A stretch of 64,000 nucleotides of DNA from Streptomyces sp. A0958. Lineage in GTDB: Bacteria > Actinomycetota > Actinomycetes > Streptomycetales > Streptomycetaceae. The notes under the pieces were generated by a model. It saw nothing but the letters and a program-made list of their open reading frames with translations, did not search any database and was not told where the DNA came from. The position numbers and the translations under genes are program-made. The stretch's first letter is position 1; each line of letters opens with the position of its first letter. Location of the stretch: NCBI RefSeq assembly GCF_004795035.1, contig NZ_SSBK01000006.1:124001-188000 (forward strand). Direction: 5' to 3'. Positions 43,906-52,158 of the stretch are shown here, in pieces.

Positions 43906-45186
43906 ATGCAGCAGCCCCGGCACCGGATACGCAAGCACCGCCGCCCGGTCGTACTCGGCGCTGCAACGGCCCTGGTCATCGCGGCGATGGCATCGGCGAG
44001 CAGCACGCTGCCTGTACCCAGCCGGGCCTCGGCGGGACCGGTGGCCACCGCTCCCCTGGCGACCGGACTCGGCCCGTGCCGCATCGCGTCGTCCATGGGC
44101 GTGCAGATGTCGGAGGGCATGCCGACCCAGCCCGGCTACTCGCGCTCCACCGGCCAGATCCACGCACTGAACCTGATGATCGACTTCCCGGACGCGCCGG
44201 GCACCGAACCGGCCATGGACCGCCTCGCCGAGTTCTTCCCGCAGACCACGGACTGGTTCCGCACGAGCTCCTACGGCCGGCTCACCTACATACCCGAGGC
44301 CCCCATCACCTCCTGGCTGCGGATGCCGCTCCCCTTCTCGGAGTACGGAATCGAGCGCGGCTCGCCGTACGAACCGGGCTACCGCCACCTGGTCAAGGAC
44401 ATCGTCGCGGCCGCCGACCCGAAGGTGGACTTCGGCGCGTACGACCTGATCAACATCCTGGTCACCCCGAACGCCGGCCCCTCCGCCCTGGACACCGTGC
44501 TGTCGGTGACCTTCTCCGGCAACGACGACGCCCCGCTCGCGGACGGGGTGCCGCTCGCCAACACGTCCTTCGTCTACAGCCGCCAGGACGACGGCTCCGG
44601 CTCGTACGCCCAGACCGGCTACCGCGTCCTGCCCCACGAGAACGGCCACGTCTTCGGCCTGCCCGACCTCTACACGGTGGAGGGCGGCGGCTCGGTCGGG
44701 CACTGGGACATCATGTCCGAGGACTGGGGCGCCAACAACGACCTGCTGGGCTGGCACAAGTGGAAGCTCGGCTGGCTCGACAACGACCAGGTAAGCTGCG
44801 CCGCCCGCCCCGGCACCACGGACCACGTCCTGGAACCCCTGGCCACCCGAGGCGGCCTGAAACTGGCCTTCGTCCCCCTGACCGCCGAATCCGGCTACGC
44901 CGTGGAGGTCCGCACCCAGGCAGGCAACGACCAGGCGATCTGCCGCCCCGGCGTCCTCATCTACAAGGTGAACTCCAACGTGGACACGGGCCAGGGCCCG
45001 GTCTCGGTAGCGGACAGCACCAAGGACAGCCCCGGCTGCACCCGCCTCCCCAACGTCCACGCCGAACTCTCCGACGCCGCGTTCCAGCCGGGGCAGACCT
45101 TCACGGACCGGGCCAACGGGATACGGATCTCGGTGCTGGAGAAGGACGCGAAGGGCGACTACCGGGTGCAGGTGACGCGGCCTTGA
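43906..45186 (+). CDS. Secreted M6-like metalloprotease
   Basis: 426 residues from the ATG at 43906. The signal peptide has a basic start (RHRIRKHRR), hydrophobic core (VVLGAATALVIAAMASAS) and cleavage after an Ala-rich stretch near residue 42. The catalytic motif is LPHENGHVFGLPDLY (an HExGH variant of HExxH). LNLMIDFPDAPGTEPAMDRLAEFF, STGQIHAL and GHWDIMSEDWGANNDLLGWHKWKLGWL match the M6/immune-inhibitor A fold. It ends in a small beta domain. It is extracellular and zinc-dependent; the target is unknown. Confidence 0.82.
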   Translation: MQQPRHRIRKHRRPVVLGAATALVIAAMASASSTLPVPSRASAGPVATAPLATGLGPCRIASSMGVQMSEGMPTQPGYSRSTGQIHALNLMIDFPDAPGTEPAMDRLAEFFPQTTDWFRTSSYGRLTYIPEAPITSWLRMPLPFSEYGIERGSPYEPGYRHLVKDIVAAADPKVDFGAYDLINILVTPNAGPSALDTVLSVTFSGNDDAPLADGVPLANTSFVYSRQDDGSGSYAQTGYRVLPHENGHVFGLPDLYTVEGGGSVGHWDIMSEDWGANNDLLGWHKWKLGWLDNDQVSCAARPGTTDHVLEPLATRGGLKLAFVPLTAESGYAVEVRTQAGNDQAICRPGVLIYKVNSNVDTGQGPVSVADSTKDSPGCTRLPNVHAELSDAAFQPGQTFTDRANGIRISVLEKDAKGDYRVQVTRP

Positions 45187-45572
45187 GGGCCGGGGCCACT
45201 GTCCCAAGGGATGGGCTCCGGCCGGCGACACCACCACCAGCCGGCCGTGGCGGGCCCCGCGGAGGCACCCGACAATCCCCGGCGGAGCCCACCCTCCGGG
45301 TCCCTTGCCACGGCCTCCCGAGGCAGCTGCCGAACGGGCGCCTCGACCGCGGTGACCGTACGACCGTGGTACGGCTCATCGTCGGACGGTCCGAGCCGGG
45401 CCAGGGTGAGACAAGATCCCCAGCCATCCGAACCCCCCGTGCGCCGAGAACGCCACCCGCTACACTGGCGGGCGGCGAGCAGACCCTCGCAGGTCGATCG
45501 CCAACCTGCCCAGACACGTCAAGAACCGGCTCCGCGCACGGGGCCCACTCGACACACTTTGGACAGATCCCA
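45187..45572. other. Noncoding gap before tRNA-Arg
   Basis: 386 bp without a supported gene; an open frame crosses it and the tRNA but is an artefact of GC content. A TACACT hexamer at 45461-45466 is a possible -10 box for the tRNA, but I cannot support a matching -35. Confidence 0.35.
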
Positions 45573-45645
45573 GCCTTCGTAGCTCAGGGGATAGAGCACC
45601 GCTCTCCTAAAGCGGGTGTCGCAGGTTCGAATCCTGCCGGGGGCA
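45573..45645 (+). tRNA. tRNA-Arg (anticodon CCT)
   Basis: Cloverleaf: acceptor GCCTTCG/CGGGGGC (two G-U pairs), D-arm GCTC/GAGC, anticodon stem CCGCT/AGCGG with loop CTCCTAA (anticodon CCT, reading AGG), T-arm GCAGG-TTCGAAT-CCTGC, discriminator A. CCA is not encoded. AGG is a rare codon in Streptomyces. Confidence 0.95.
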
Positions 45646-45651
45646 CAAGGG

Positions 45652-45685
45652 AAAGGGCAGCTACTGGATCCAGTAGCTGCCCTTT
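45652..45685. terminator. 34-bp perfect palindrome after tRNA-Arg
   Basis: The sequence 45652-45685 is its own reverse complement (half site AAAGGGCAGCTACTGGA). It begins 7 bp after the tRNA and is the likely terminator in both directions. Its perfect symmetry is also what an integration or resolution site could look like. Confidence 0.7.
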
Positions 45686-46379
45686 GACATCCATCTCCCT
45701 CCTGGAGTTACCGACCGCCTGCCGTGCGGCTCTCGCCGGGCACCGGTCGGAGCGGGTCCACGGGCATACCGTTCCCATCGCCGCCGCCTGGTGGAATGCC
45801 GAGACAGCCGCCGCTCGCCTGCCGGGTGCGCCCGTAGCGGAGCCCGGTGTCGCGGGGCTCAGTCGGGGCGACCTGTTCGTGGAAGCGCCCGGGCTCGATG
45901 CGGGCTCCGACGAGGAGTTGCTGCGGTTTCTGTGGCGCGTTCTCGCCTGGGGCAGCGGCATGAAGCTTCGGCTCAACCGTGCACGCATACAGGCTGTGGC
46001 GGCAGACCGGGCCTCCGCCGTGGCGGCTCTGCGGGAGGCGCTGCGGGTGGCCCGGGAGGACGATCCGGCGCGGGCGTACGAGGTTCTGCGCCCCCGTGGG
46101 CGTAACGCCGTCGCGTATCTGGGGCCGGCCTTCTCGACCAAGGTGCTGTACTTCGCCGGCGGTGGCGAGCTCGGCCACCCGTGCGTGATCCTCGATTCCC
46201 GGGTGGCCGTCACGCTCAGGAACACCTGCGGGTGGCGCTCGCTGGGTGTGGGCGGATGGCCTGCCGGCACCTACGCGCGGTACTGCGCGCTCCTGGGGCG
46301 GTGGGCCCGGGAGGAGAGTGGGCGGCTCGGGCGGGACGTTGGCCGGGACGAGATCGAGCGCTGGCTTTTCGGGGGTTGA
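45684..46379 (+). CDS. OGG-fold (8-oxoguanine glycosylase-like) protein
   Basis: 231 residues if the TTG at 45684 is used; no ATG or GTG lies nearby in frame and this TTG overlaps the terminator, so the start is uncertain. The body (LLRFLWRVLAWGSGMKLRLNRARIQ, LGPAFSTKVLYFAGG, PCVILDSRVAVTL) matches actinobacterial proteins classed as having the OGG helix-hairpin-helix glycosylase fold. ILDS gives an Asp near the expected active site. A role in excising damaged or modified bases is possible. The next gene is a restriction endonuclease-TerD fusion, so the pair could act on foreign or modified DNA. Confidence 0.65.
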   Translation: MTSISLLELPTACRAALAGHRSERVHGHTVPIAAAWWNAETAAARLPGAPVAEPGVAGLSRGDLFVEAPGLDAGSDEELLRFLWRVLAWGSGMKLRLNRARIQAVAADRASAVAALREALRVAREDDPARAYEVLRPRGRNAVAYLGPAFSTKVLYFAGGGELGHPCVILDSRVAVTLRNTCGWRSLGVGGWPAGTYARYCALLGRWAREESGRLGRDVGRDEIERWLFGG

Positions 46380-46543
46380 CGGATTTGATCCGGGCCCCGG
46401 ACCGTCGGGTTCAGTCTCTCCCGTCAAGTGGATGGGCCCCGCGTTCGTTGCGCACTAAAGTTGTCCCATCACTGCTGGTTATGGGGCCGGGGCTCGCCGT
46501 GCGTACGCGCACCTGACGTCCTGGTGGGGAGGGCCTGCGAGGC

Positions 46544-48628
46544 ATGAGTCGTCGCTCCAATGGGTTGGTCGGGGTCTGGGCCGAGGCGCAGCGCCAACAG
46601 CAACGTCAACGTGAGGCGCAAGCCAGGTATCAGCGGGATCGGGAGCGGGAACAGCGGGCGTACCAGCGGGAACTCGCGCGGAGTCAGCGGGAGCGGAAGG
46701 CGGCGTACCGGGAGCAGCGCGAGGCGGAGGCGCGGCGGCGTACGCGGGAGCTGGATGCGCGGGTCGAGGCGTTGCAGGGGTTGCTCGCGGCCGGGTGCCG
46801 GGCGCCGGCGTTCCGGGCTTCCGCGCTGACCCGGGTCGAGCGGGTCGAGGCGTTCGCGCCGGGGACGCTCGCGCATCCCGTGCGCATGCCGGACCCGGAG
46901 CAGTACCGGGCGCAGGGTGGCGGGTGGACCGCTGGGCGGCGGGCTCAGGCGGAGGCGGAGGCGCGGGCCAGGTTCGAGCGGGACTGGCAGGCGGCGCAGG
47001 CGGCGGAGGCGCAGCGGCAGGCGCAGTTCGCCACGTACCAGCGGCAGTACCAGCAGTGGGCCGACGCGCAGCTGGGCGAGATCCGGCGGCACAACGCGGG
47101 CATCGCGGAGATGACGGCCGGGCTGCGCAACGGGGATGCCGAGGCCGCCGTCGCGTACTTCTCGGCCGCGCTCTACGCCTCCACCGGCTGGCCCGACGAT
47201 CTGCCGCGCCAGGTGTCCGCGGCGTACGACTCGGGTGCCCGGCAGCTGGTGCTGAACTGGGAGCTGCCCAAGTACGACGTCGTCCCGGAGGCGAAGTCCG
47301 TGCGGTACATGATCAACGCGGATGAGGAGAAGGAGTCGCCGCGGCCGGTGACGCAGCGCCGGGCCCTGTACCGGGACGTACTCGCCCAGTGTCTGCTGCT
47401 CGTCCTGCGTGACCTCTTCGCGGCCGACGAGTTCGGGGCGCTGGAGTCGGTCGCGCTGAACGGGTTCGTGGACGACCACGACCCGACGACCGGGCGGCGG
47501 ACGCCCATGTTCCTCGGTACCGTCATGGCATCGCGCGCCGACTTCGCCGGACTGCACCTGGAGCAGGTGAACGCGGTCAACTGCCTGGTGGACGGGTTGC
47601 ACGGGCAGTTGTCCGCGCGCCCCGACCAGTACGCGGCGGTGCGCCCCGGCCGGGTTCCCGAGGAGGTCGGCAACGGCGTCGTCACCCATGGGGGCGACGA
47701 GGAGCCGGACCTGTACGCGATGGACCCGCTGGCCTTCGAGGCGCTCGTCGCCGAACTCTTCCGGGCCATGGGCATGCAGGCCGTGACCACCCAGCGTTCG
47801 AACGACGGGGGCGTCGACGTCGATGCGCTGGACCCGGCCCCGATCCGCGGCGGCAAGATCGTCGTCCAGGTGAAGCGCTACCGCAACACCGTGCCGCCCA
47901 CGGCCGTCCGCGACCTGTACGGCACGGTCCAGGACGCCGGCGCCAACAAGGGCGTCCTGGTCACCACGTCCAAGTTCGGCCCCGGCTCACACACCTTCGC
48001 CAACGGCAAGCCGCTGGAGCTGGTGCCTGGTTCCGAGCTCGTCGACCTGCTGCACCGGCACGGGCTGCGCGGGCGGCTGGGTGGCAGTGGCGAGCAGCCG
48101 GTCCCGGCCCAGCGGACCGCACCGGACAGCGAGAGCCGCGGCGGCGACCACAACGTGCTGGGCATGTACTGGTCGGGCGGCGTCGGCCTGGACGTCTGCG
48201 CCCTCGTCTGCCACGGCAACCGGGTCCTGGACGACGACCACTTCGTCTTCTACAACAACCCGCGCACCCCCGACGGCACGGTCCGCGAGCTCATCCCCGT
48301 CGCCCCCGACAAGGCCGCCATCCAGGTCGACTTCGACGCCCTCCCGGCCCGCGCCGACCGGCTCGTCATCATCGCCGCCATCGATCCCGTCGCCAACCCC
48401 GACGCCGATCTGTCCGGATTCTCCGATGCCGGTATCCGGCTGCTCGACGCCGAGCGGAACCCCCTCGACCAGCTGGACGTCTCCGACGGCCGCCCCGGCG
48501 AAACCGCCCTCGTCCTCGGCTCCTTCCGCCGCCGCGCCAACGGCGACTGGGAGTTCGTCACCGGTGGCAAGGGATACCCGGGCGGTCTGGAGGAACTGGT
48601 CCAGGACTACGGCATCGAGGTGGAGTAG
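46544..48628 (+). CDS. Restriction endonuclease (Mrr-like) fused to TerD domain
   Basis: 694 residues. N-terminal coiled coils of Gln/Arg/Glu repeats cover about 15-75 and 125-180. The Mrr_cat nuclease domain covers about 388-500: DPLAFEALVAELFRAMGMQAV, then GGVDVDALD and VVQVKRYRN give the D...QxK catalytic core, followed by GTVQDAGANKGVLVTTS. The TerD domain covers about 535-694 (LGMYWSGGVGLDVCALVC, YNNPRTPDGTV, GETALVLGSFRRR). TerD domains bind calcium and belong to stress and membrane-linked 'Ter' systems; fusions to nucleases have been described there. Likely a DNA-targeting defence or damage response protein. Confidence 0.85.
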   Translation: MSRRSNGLVGVWAEAQRQQQRQREAQARYQRDREREQRAYQRELARSQRERKAAYREQREAEARRRTRELDARVEALQGLLAAGCRAPAFRASALTRVERVEAFAPGTLAHPVRMPDPEQYRAQGGGWTAGRRAQAEAEARARFERDWQAAQAAEAQRQAQFATYQRQYQQWADAQLGEIRRHNAGIAEMTAGLRNGDAEAAVAYFSAALYASTGWPDDLPRQVSAAYDSGARQLVLNWELPKYDVVPEAKSVRYMINADEEKESPRPVTQRRALYRDVLAQCLLLVLRDLFAADEFGALESVALNGFVDDHDPTTGRRTPMFLGTVMASRADFAGLHLEQVNAVNCLVDGLHGQLSARPDQYAAVRPGRVPEEVGNGVVTHGGDEEPDLYAMDPLAFEALVAELFRAMGMQAVTTQRSNDGGVDVDALDPAPIRGGKIVVQVKRYRNTVPPTAVRDLYGTVQDAGANKGVLVTTSKFGPGSHTFANGKPLELVPGSELVDLLHRHGLRGRLGGSGEQPVPAQRTAPDSESRGGDHNVLGMYWSGGVGLDVCALVCHGNRVLDDDHFVFYNNPRTPDGTVRELIPVAPDKAAIQVDFDALPARADRLVIIAAIDPVANPDADLSGFSDAGIRLLDAERNPLDQLDVSDGRPGETALVLGSFRRRANGDWEFVTGGKGYPGGLEELVQDYGIEVE

Positions 48629-48668
48629 GGACAGCAGGGGGAGTGGCGGGGGGTAGGGGCAGCAGGGG
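48625..48668. repeat. 28-bp-spaced duplication of endonuclease-TerD stop region
   Basis: GTAGGGACAGCAGGGG (48625, containing the stop TAG) recurs as GTAGGGGCAGCAGGGG at 48653, followed by further GGGGAAGCA copies to about 48686. Confidence 0.75.
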
Positions 48669-48759
48669 AAGCAGGGGAAGCAGGGGCGGTGCCGGCGGTG
48701 AAAGTGCGCCGCGCCGAAAATCGCAGGCGCTCCGTCCGTCCGCCGGGCCAGGATGAGTC

Positions 48760-49644
48760 ATGGACACCGATACGGACACCGGCGCCCGATCCTGGCATCT
48801 CTTCCCCGACGTCCACGGCTTCCTCGCCCGCGCCGGCGACTTCCTGCGTTCACGGCCCGCTCTGCACACCCTCCCCCTGACCGTGACCGAGGGCCTGCGT
48901 ACGCGGGGGGCCACGGCCTACGGGGACGGGGTGCCCGTCTTCGGGGTGCTGGAGCAGGCCGGTGACGTGCGTGCCGCGTACTTCCGGACACCGCCCCACC
49001 GGCTGGCCGTCACGCCCCTCACCGCCGAGGAGGCCGGTTCGCTGGCCGATCATCTGGGTGCCGTCGGCCACGCCGTCCCCGGCATCTCCGCGGACAGCGG
49101 GACCGCCGCCGCGTTCGCCGAGGTGTGGCGACTGCGTACGGGGGCGGCGCCCCGGCTCCACGAGCGCATGCGGCTCTACCGGCTCGGGACGCTCACCCGG
49201 CCCGGGCCGGCGCCCGAAGGGCGGAGCCGGATCGCCGGTGAGCGGGACCGTGAACTGCTCGTGCGGTGGTACGAGGAGTTCGTCGCGGCCATCGACGAGG
49301 TGGGTGGCACCAACGCCGGTGCCTGGGCCGATACGCGGATAGCCGAGCGCCGCATCACCCTCTGGGAGACCCCCGACGGCGTCCCCGTCTCCATGGCGGG
49401 GGTGACGGCCCTGGTCGCCGGGCAGATCCGGCTGGCGCCCGTCTACACCCCGGCCCACCTGCGCGGACGCGGCTACGCGGGCGCCGCTGCCGTCGAGGCC
49501 AGTCGCGCCGCTCTGGCCGAGGGGGCGGACGATGTGCTGCTCTTCGCGGATCTCGCCAACCCCACCAGCAACGGCCTCTACCAGCGCATCGGCTACCGTC
49601 CGGTCACGGACTTCGCCATGTACGACTTTCCTGCGGGCGGCTGA
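48760..49644 (+). CDS. GNAT-family N-acetyltransferase
   Basis: 294 residues from an ATG without a strong ribosome site. The N-terminal half is a degenerate GNAT-like region. The C-terminal half has the acetyl-CoA loop: IRLAPVYTPAHLRGRGYAGAAAVEAS (R-x-x-G-x-G/A) and LFADLANPTSNGLYQRIGYRPVTDF, typical of tandem-GNAT proteins. The substrate is unknown. It follows the endonuclease-TerD gene on the same strand after 131 bp. Confidence 0.85.
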   Translation: MDTDTDTGARSWHLFPDVHGFLARAGDFLRSRPALHTLPLTVTEGLRTRGATAYGDGVPVFGVLEQAGDVRAAYFRTPPHRLAVTPLTAEEAGSLADHLGAVGHAVPGISADSGTAAAFAEVWRLRTGAAPRLHERMRLYRLGTLTRPGPAPEGRSRIAGERDRELLVRWYEEFVAAIDEVGGTNAGAWADTRIAERRITLWETPDGVPVSMAGVTALVAGQIRLAPVYTPAHLRGRGYAGAAAVEASRAALAEGADDVLLFADLANPTSNGLYQRIGYRPVTDFAMYDFPAGG

Positions 49645-49666
49645 GCGGCAGTCGCGTCAAGACGTC

Positions 49667-49708
49667 GGACGGACGTCGTCGGACGGACGTCGTCGGACGG
49701 ACGTCGTG
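49667..49708. repeat. Three 14-bp tandem repeats
   Basis: GGACGGACGTCGTC three times head-to-tail (last base varies), 22 bp after the GNAT stop. The core ACGTCG is nearly palindromic. The remaining gap to about 49950 has no supported gene. Confidence 0.8.
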
Positions 49709-49949
49709 TATGCGCCCGGTGGTGCACCTGGTCGTGCACCTGGTGGGCTCTTGGAGCCGGCCGAGGGCTCCGCGCCCGGGGAGGTCAGCAGGTTCGCGGC
49801 CCGTCGTTGGGGCAGGTGCGCGATGTCGTCGGCACTCCCTGAGCCTCAGCCCCCGGTCTCCGTCGTCACCTCGACCGTCAGGTACGGCGGCCGGGCCGCC
49901 GACCCGGCCGCCTCGGACGCGCCGCGCAGGGCGCGGTCCCACTGACCGA

Positions 49950-50033
49950 CCCGCCGACCGAGCCGCCGGGGCCTGTCGCCCCAGTCCCGCCGACCGACCC
50001 GCCAACCGACCCACCGGGGCCCGTCACCGCAGT
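49950..50033. repeat. Duplicated end of membrane-protein gene
   Basis: CCGCCGACCGA at 49950 and 49987, each leading to a shared end (CCGGGGCC, then GTCGCCCCAGT or GTCACCGCAGT). The right-hand copy contains the stop codon complement at 50024-50026. Confidence 0.65.
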
Positions 50034-51922
50034 TCGTCCGGGCACGGGGTGCCGGGTGGGAGCTGGTACGGCGCGCCGAGGCGGTAGAGGCCGGGGCGGG
50101 GTGCCAGGAGTTCCGTCCACTCGTCGCCGTCCTCGTCCTCGTCGACCTTGATCAGGCAGCCGTTGGTGTTGACGAAGGACTTCGGGGTGCCGTCCGCGCG
50201 GTGCTTGGACGCCTCGGTCTCCTGCGGGCGTTCCAGGCCGTTGCCGGCCTCGTCCACGACGGCCAGCCAGCGCGAGTACGGGATACGGATCAGCACCCGG
50301 CCCGCCTTCTTCACGTGGATCGTCAGCTCGCCCTCGCCCGCACGCTCCACCGTCGCCGGCGGATCGGCCAGCGGCACCGGGCTGTCGACCTCGAAGAGCC
50401 GCCAGTCGGCGTTGGCCCAGATCGCCTTCAGGTACGGCAGGCCCTTGCCGACCAGTTCGGCCTCCTGGCGGGCGCCGCTGGAGTCGGGGTCGCCCTGCGG
50501 CAGCACCACGTAGTGCACCGCCCAGCGGTCGAGCCACTGGCGGTAGTTGATGGCGTCCAGGGTGTCGTCGTAGAAGAGGGGGTTGCGCTTCATGTCGGCC
50601 TGGCGGTTCCAGCCTCGGGCCAGGTTGACGGACCGCGGGAGCGCGGAGGCCTCGCGGTGGCTGCTCGGGGGGACCACCTCGACCCGGCCGCGCTCGGCCC
50701 CGACCCGCTGGAGCTGGTCGACCAGCGGGGCCAGCGAGCGCGTCCACGAGGCGGTGGGAGCGGTCCTGACGATGTCGTCCACGCCCTTGAAGCCGATCCA
50801 GAAGTTCAGCGCGGCGAAGGAGAGGACCAGCGCGTACCAGCGGCGGGAGCGGGGCGCGGTGTACGGCAGCGCGGCCAGCAGGACGATGCCCGCGAACAGC
50901 ATCGCCATCCGCGACACGTTCGAGCCGATCTGCGAGTCGATGACGTACGTGAGCAGCGTCCCGACGCCGTAGACGGCCGACGCCGTGCGTACCGTCTTCC
51001 AGTCGCGCGGTACGAGGAAGAAGACGAGCCACGCGAAGATGAACGGCCCCGACAGCGTGGCGACGGACATCGGCTGCGTACCGGAGAACGGGAACAGCCA
51101 CGCGGACAGCGCGACCACCGCGACCGGTGCCAGCCCCAGGGCGTACGCGCCCGGGCGCCGCTTGTTCAGGAAGAGCGCGGCCGCGACCACTCCGAGGAAG
51201 AGGCCCGCCACCGGGCTCCCGGCCGTCGCGAGGCCGGCGAGGGGCGCGGCGACGGCCGCCTTCGCCCAGCGCCTGTACCGCCAGCGGTACGGCCAGCAGA
51301 ACACCGCCGCGGCGGCGCCGATCGCGAACATCATGCCGAGCCCGAACGTCACCCGGCCCGACAGCGCGTTGCACAGGTACGCGAAGACGCCCGCCATCGA
51401 GCAGGCCAGCGGGTTGCGGACCGCCTTCACCCGGTACAGGATCAGCGAGGTCAGCCCGGCCGAGATCGTGCCGGCGATCATCATCGTCGTACGCACACCG
51501 AGCAGCGACATGAGATACGGCGAGACGACGCTGTACGAGACGGGGTGCATGCCCCCGTACCAGGCGAGGTTGTACGCGGTGCCCGGGTGCCGGCCGACGA
51601 ATTCGGCCCAGGCGTCCTGGGCCGCGATGTCGCCCCCGCTGTTCGCGAAGAAGAAGAACCACAGGATGTGGACGGCGGCGGCGACCGCGGTCGTCAGCAG
51701 GACCGGGTGGAGCAGGCACAGCTCCTTCAGGCCACCGAACCGGCCTCCGAACCAGCCGCCCGACCGGCCGCCGGAACGGTCGCCCGACCGGCCGACCCCG
51801 GGCGAGTCCGGGGTCCGCTCACCGGCGCCCCGGGACTTCGCTTCCGATCCCGGTTCCGCTCCCGCTTCCGTGGAGCCCGCGCCGGCGTCGTCGTCCGCCC
51901 GTGTCGGCTCGGCAGTGGTCAC
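50024..51922 (-). CDS. Large polytopic membrane protein, glycosyltransferase-like
   Basis: 632 residues from GTG at 51922 (GGAG about 7 bp upstream). The first 75 residues are disordered (Ala/Glu/Gly, then repeated SGGRSGGWFGG). About 11 membrane helices lie between 75 and 390. A roughly 220-residue C-terminal extracytoplasmic domain begins near FKGVDDIVRTAPTASW. WYGGMHPVSYSVVSPYL in the first loop resembles GT-C-type or MFS-annotated Streptomyces proteins. There is no clear catalytic Asp pair and no known substrate. The stop region is duplicated downstream. Confidence 0.65.
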   Translation of the reverse strand: MTTAEPTRADDDAGAGSTEAGAEPGSEAKSRGAGERTPDSPGVGRSGDRSGGRSGGWFGGRFGGLKELCLLHPVLLTTAVAAAVHILWFFFFANSGGDIAAQDAWAEFVGRHPGTAYNLAWYGGMHPVSYSVVSPYLMSLLGVRTTMMIAGTISAGLTSLILYRVKAVRNPLACSMAGVFAYLCNALSGRVTFGLGMMFAIGAAAAVFCWPYRWRYRRWAKAAVAAPLAGLATAGSPVAGLFLGVVAAALFLNKRRPGAYALGLAPVAVVALSAWLFPFSGTQPMSVATLSGPFIFAWLVFFLVPRDWKTVRTASAVYGVGTLLTYVIDSQIGSNVSRMAMLFAGIVLLAALPYTAPRSRRWYALVLSFAALNFWIGFKGVDDIVRTAPTASWTRSLAPLVDQLQRVGAERGRVEVVPPSSHREASALPRSVNLARGWNRQADMKRNPLFYDDTLDAINYRQWLDRWAVHYVVLPQGDPDSSGARQEAELVGKGLPYLKAIWANADWRLFEVDSPVPLADPPATVERAGEGELTIHVKKAGRVLIRIPYSRWLAVVDEAGNGLERPQETEASKHRADGTPKSFVNTNGCLIKVDEDEDGDEWTELLAPRPGLYRLGAPYQLPPGTPCPDELR

Positions 51923-52082
51923 TGCGTCTCTCCCCGTCCCTCCCCGGACGCGTGGTTTCCGCCGGCTCTCCTGCTCGGGTCTCATGGGCCGAAAGACGCG
52001 TTCCAGGGTCCACGCGTTGCCCCCGGGACGCTAACACGCGGCGCCTTCCGGCGTACGGAAAGGCGGCCCCGGTCCGGCCGGG

Positions 52083-52122
52083 AGCGGGGGCGGTCGCGGC
52101 GCTGTTCCGGGGCGCCCCCGCT
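52083..52122 (-). terminator. Hairpin terminator after DD-carboxypeptidase gene
   Basis: AGCGGGGGCG (52083-52092) pairs with CGCCCCCGCT (52113-52122), 37 bp beyond the stop. Confidence 0.6.
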
Positions 52123-52158
52123 GGGCCGGTGAGACTCGCGAAAGCGCCCCCGTTCCGC

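Noticed and set aside
44076..46379. 767-codon open frame through the protease end, tRNA-Arg and OGG-fold gene
   Set aside because: It crosses a tRNA and a terminator. Only its last part (from about 45684) reads as a real protein.
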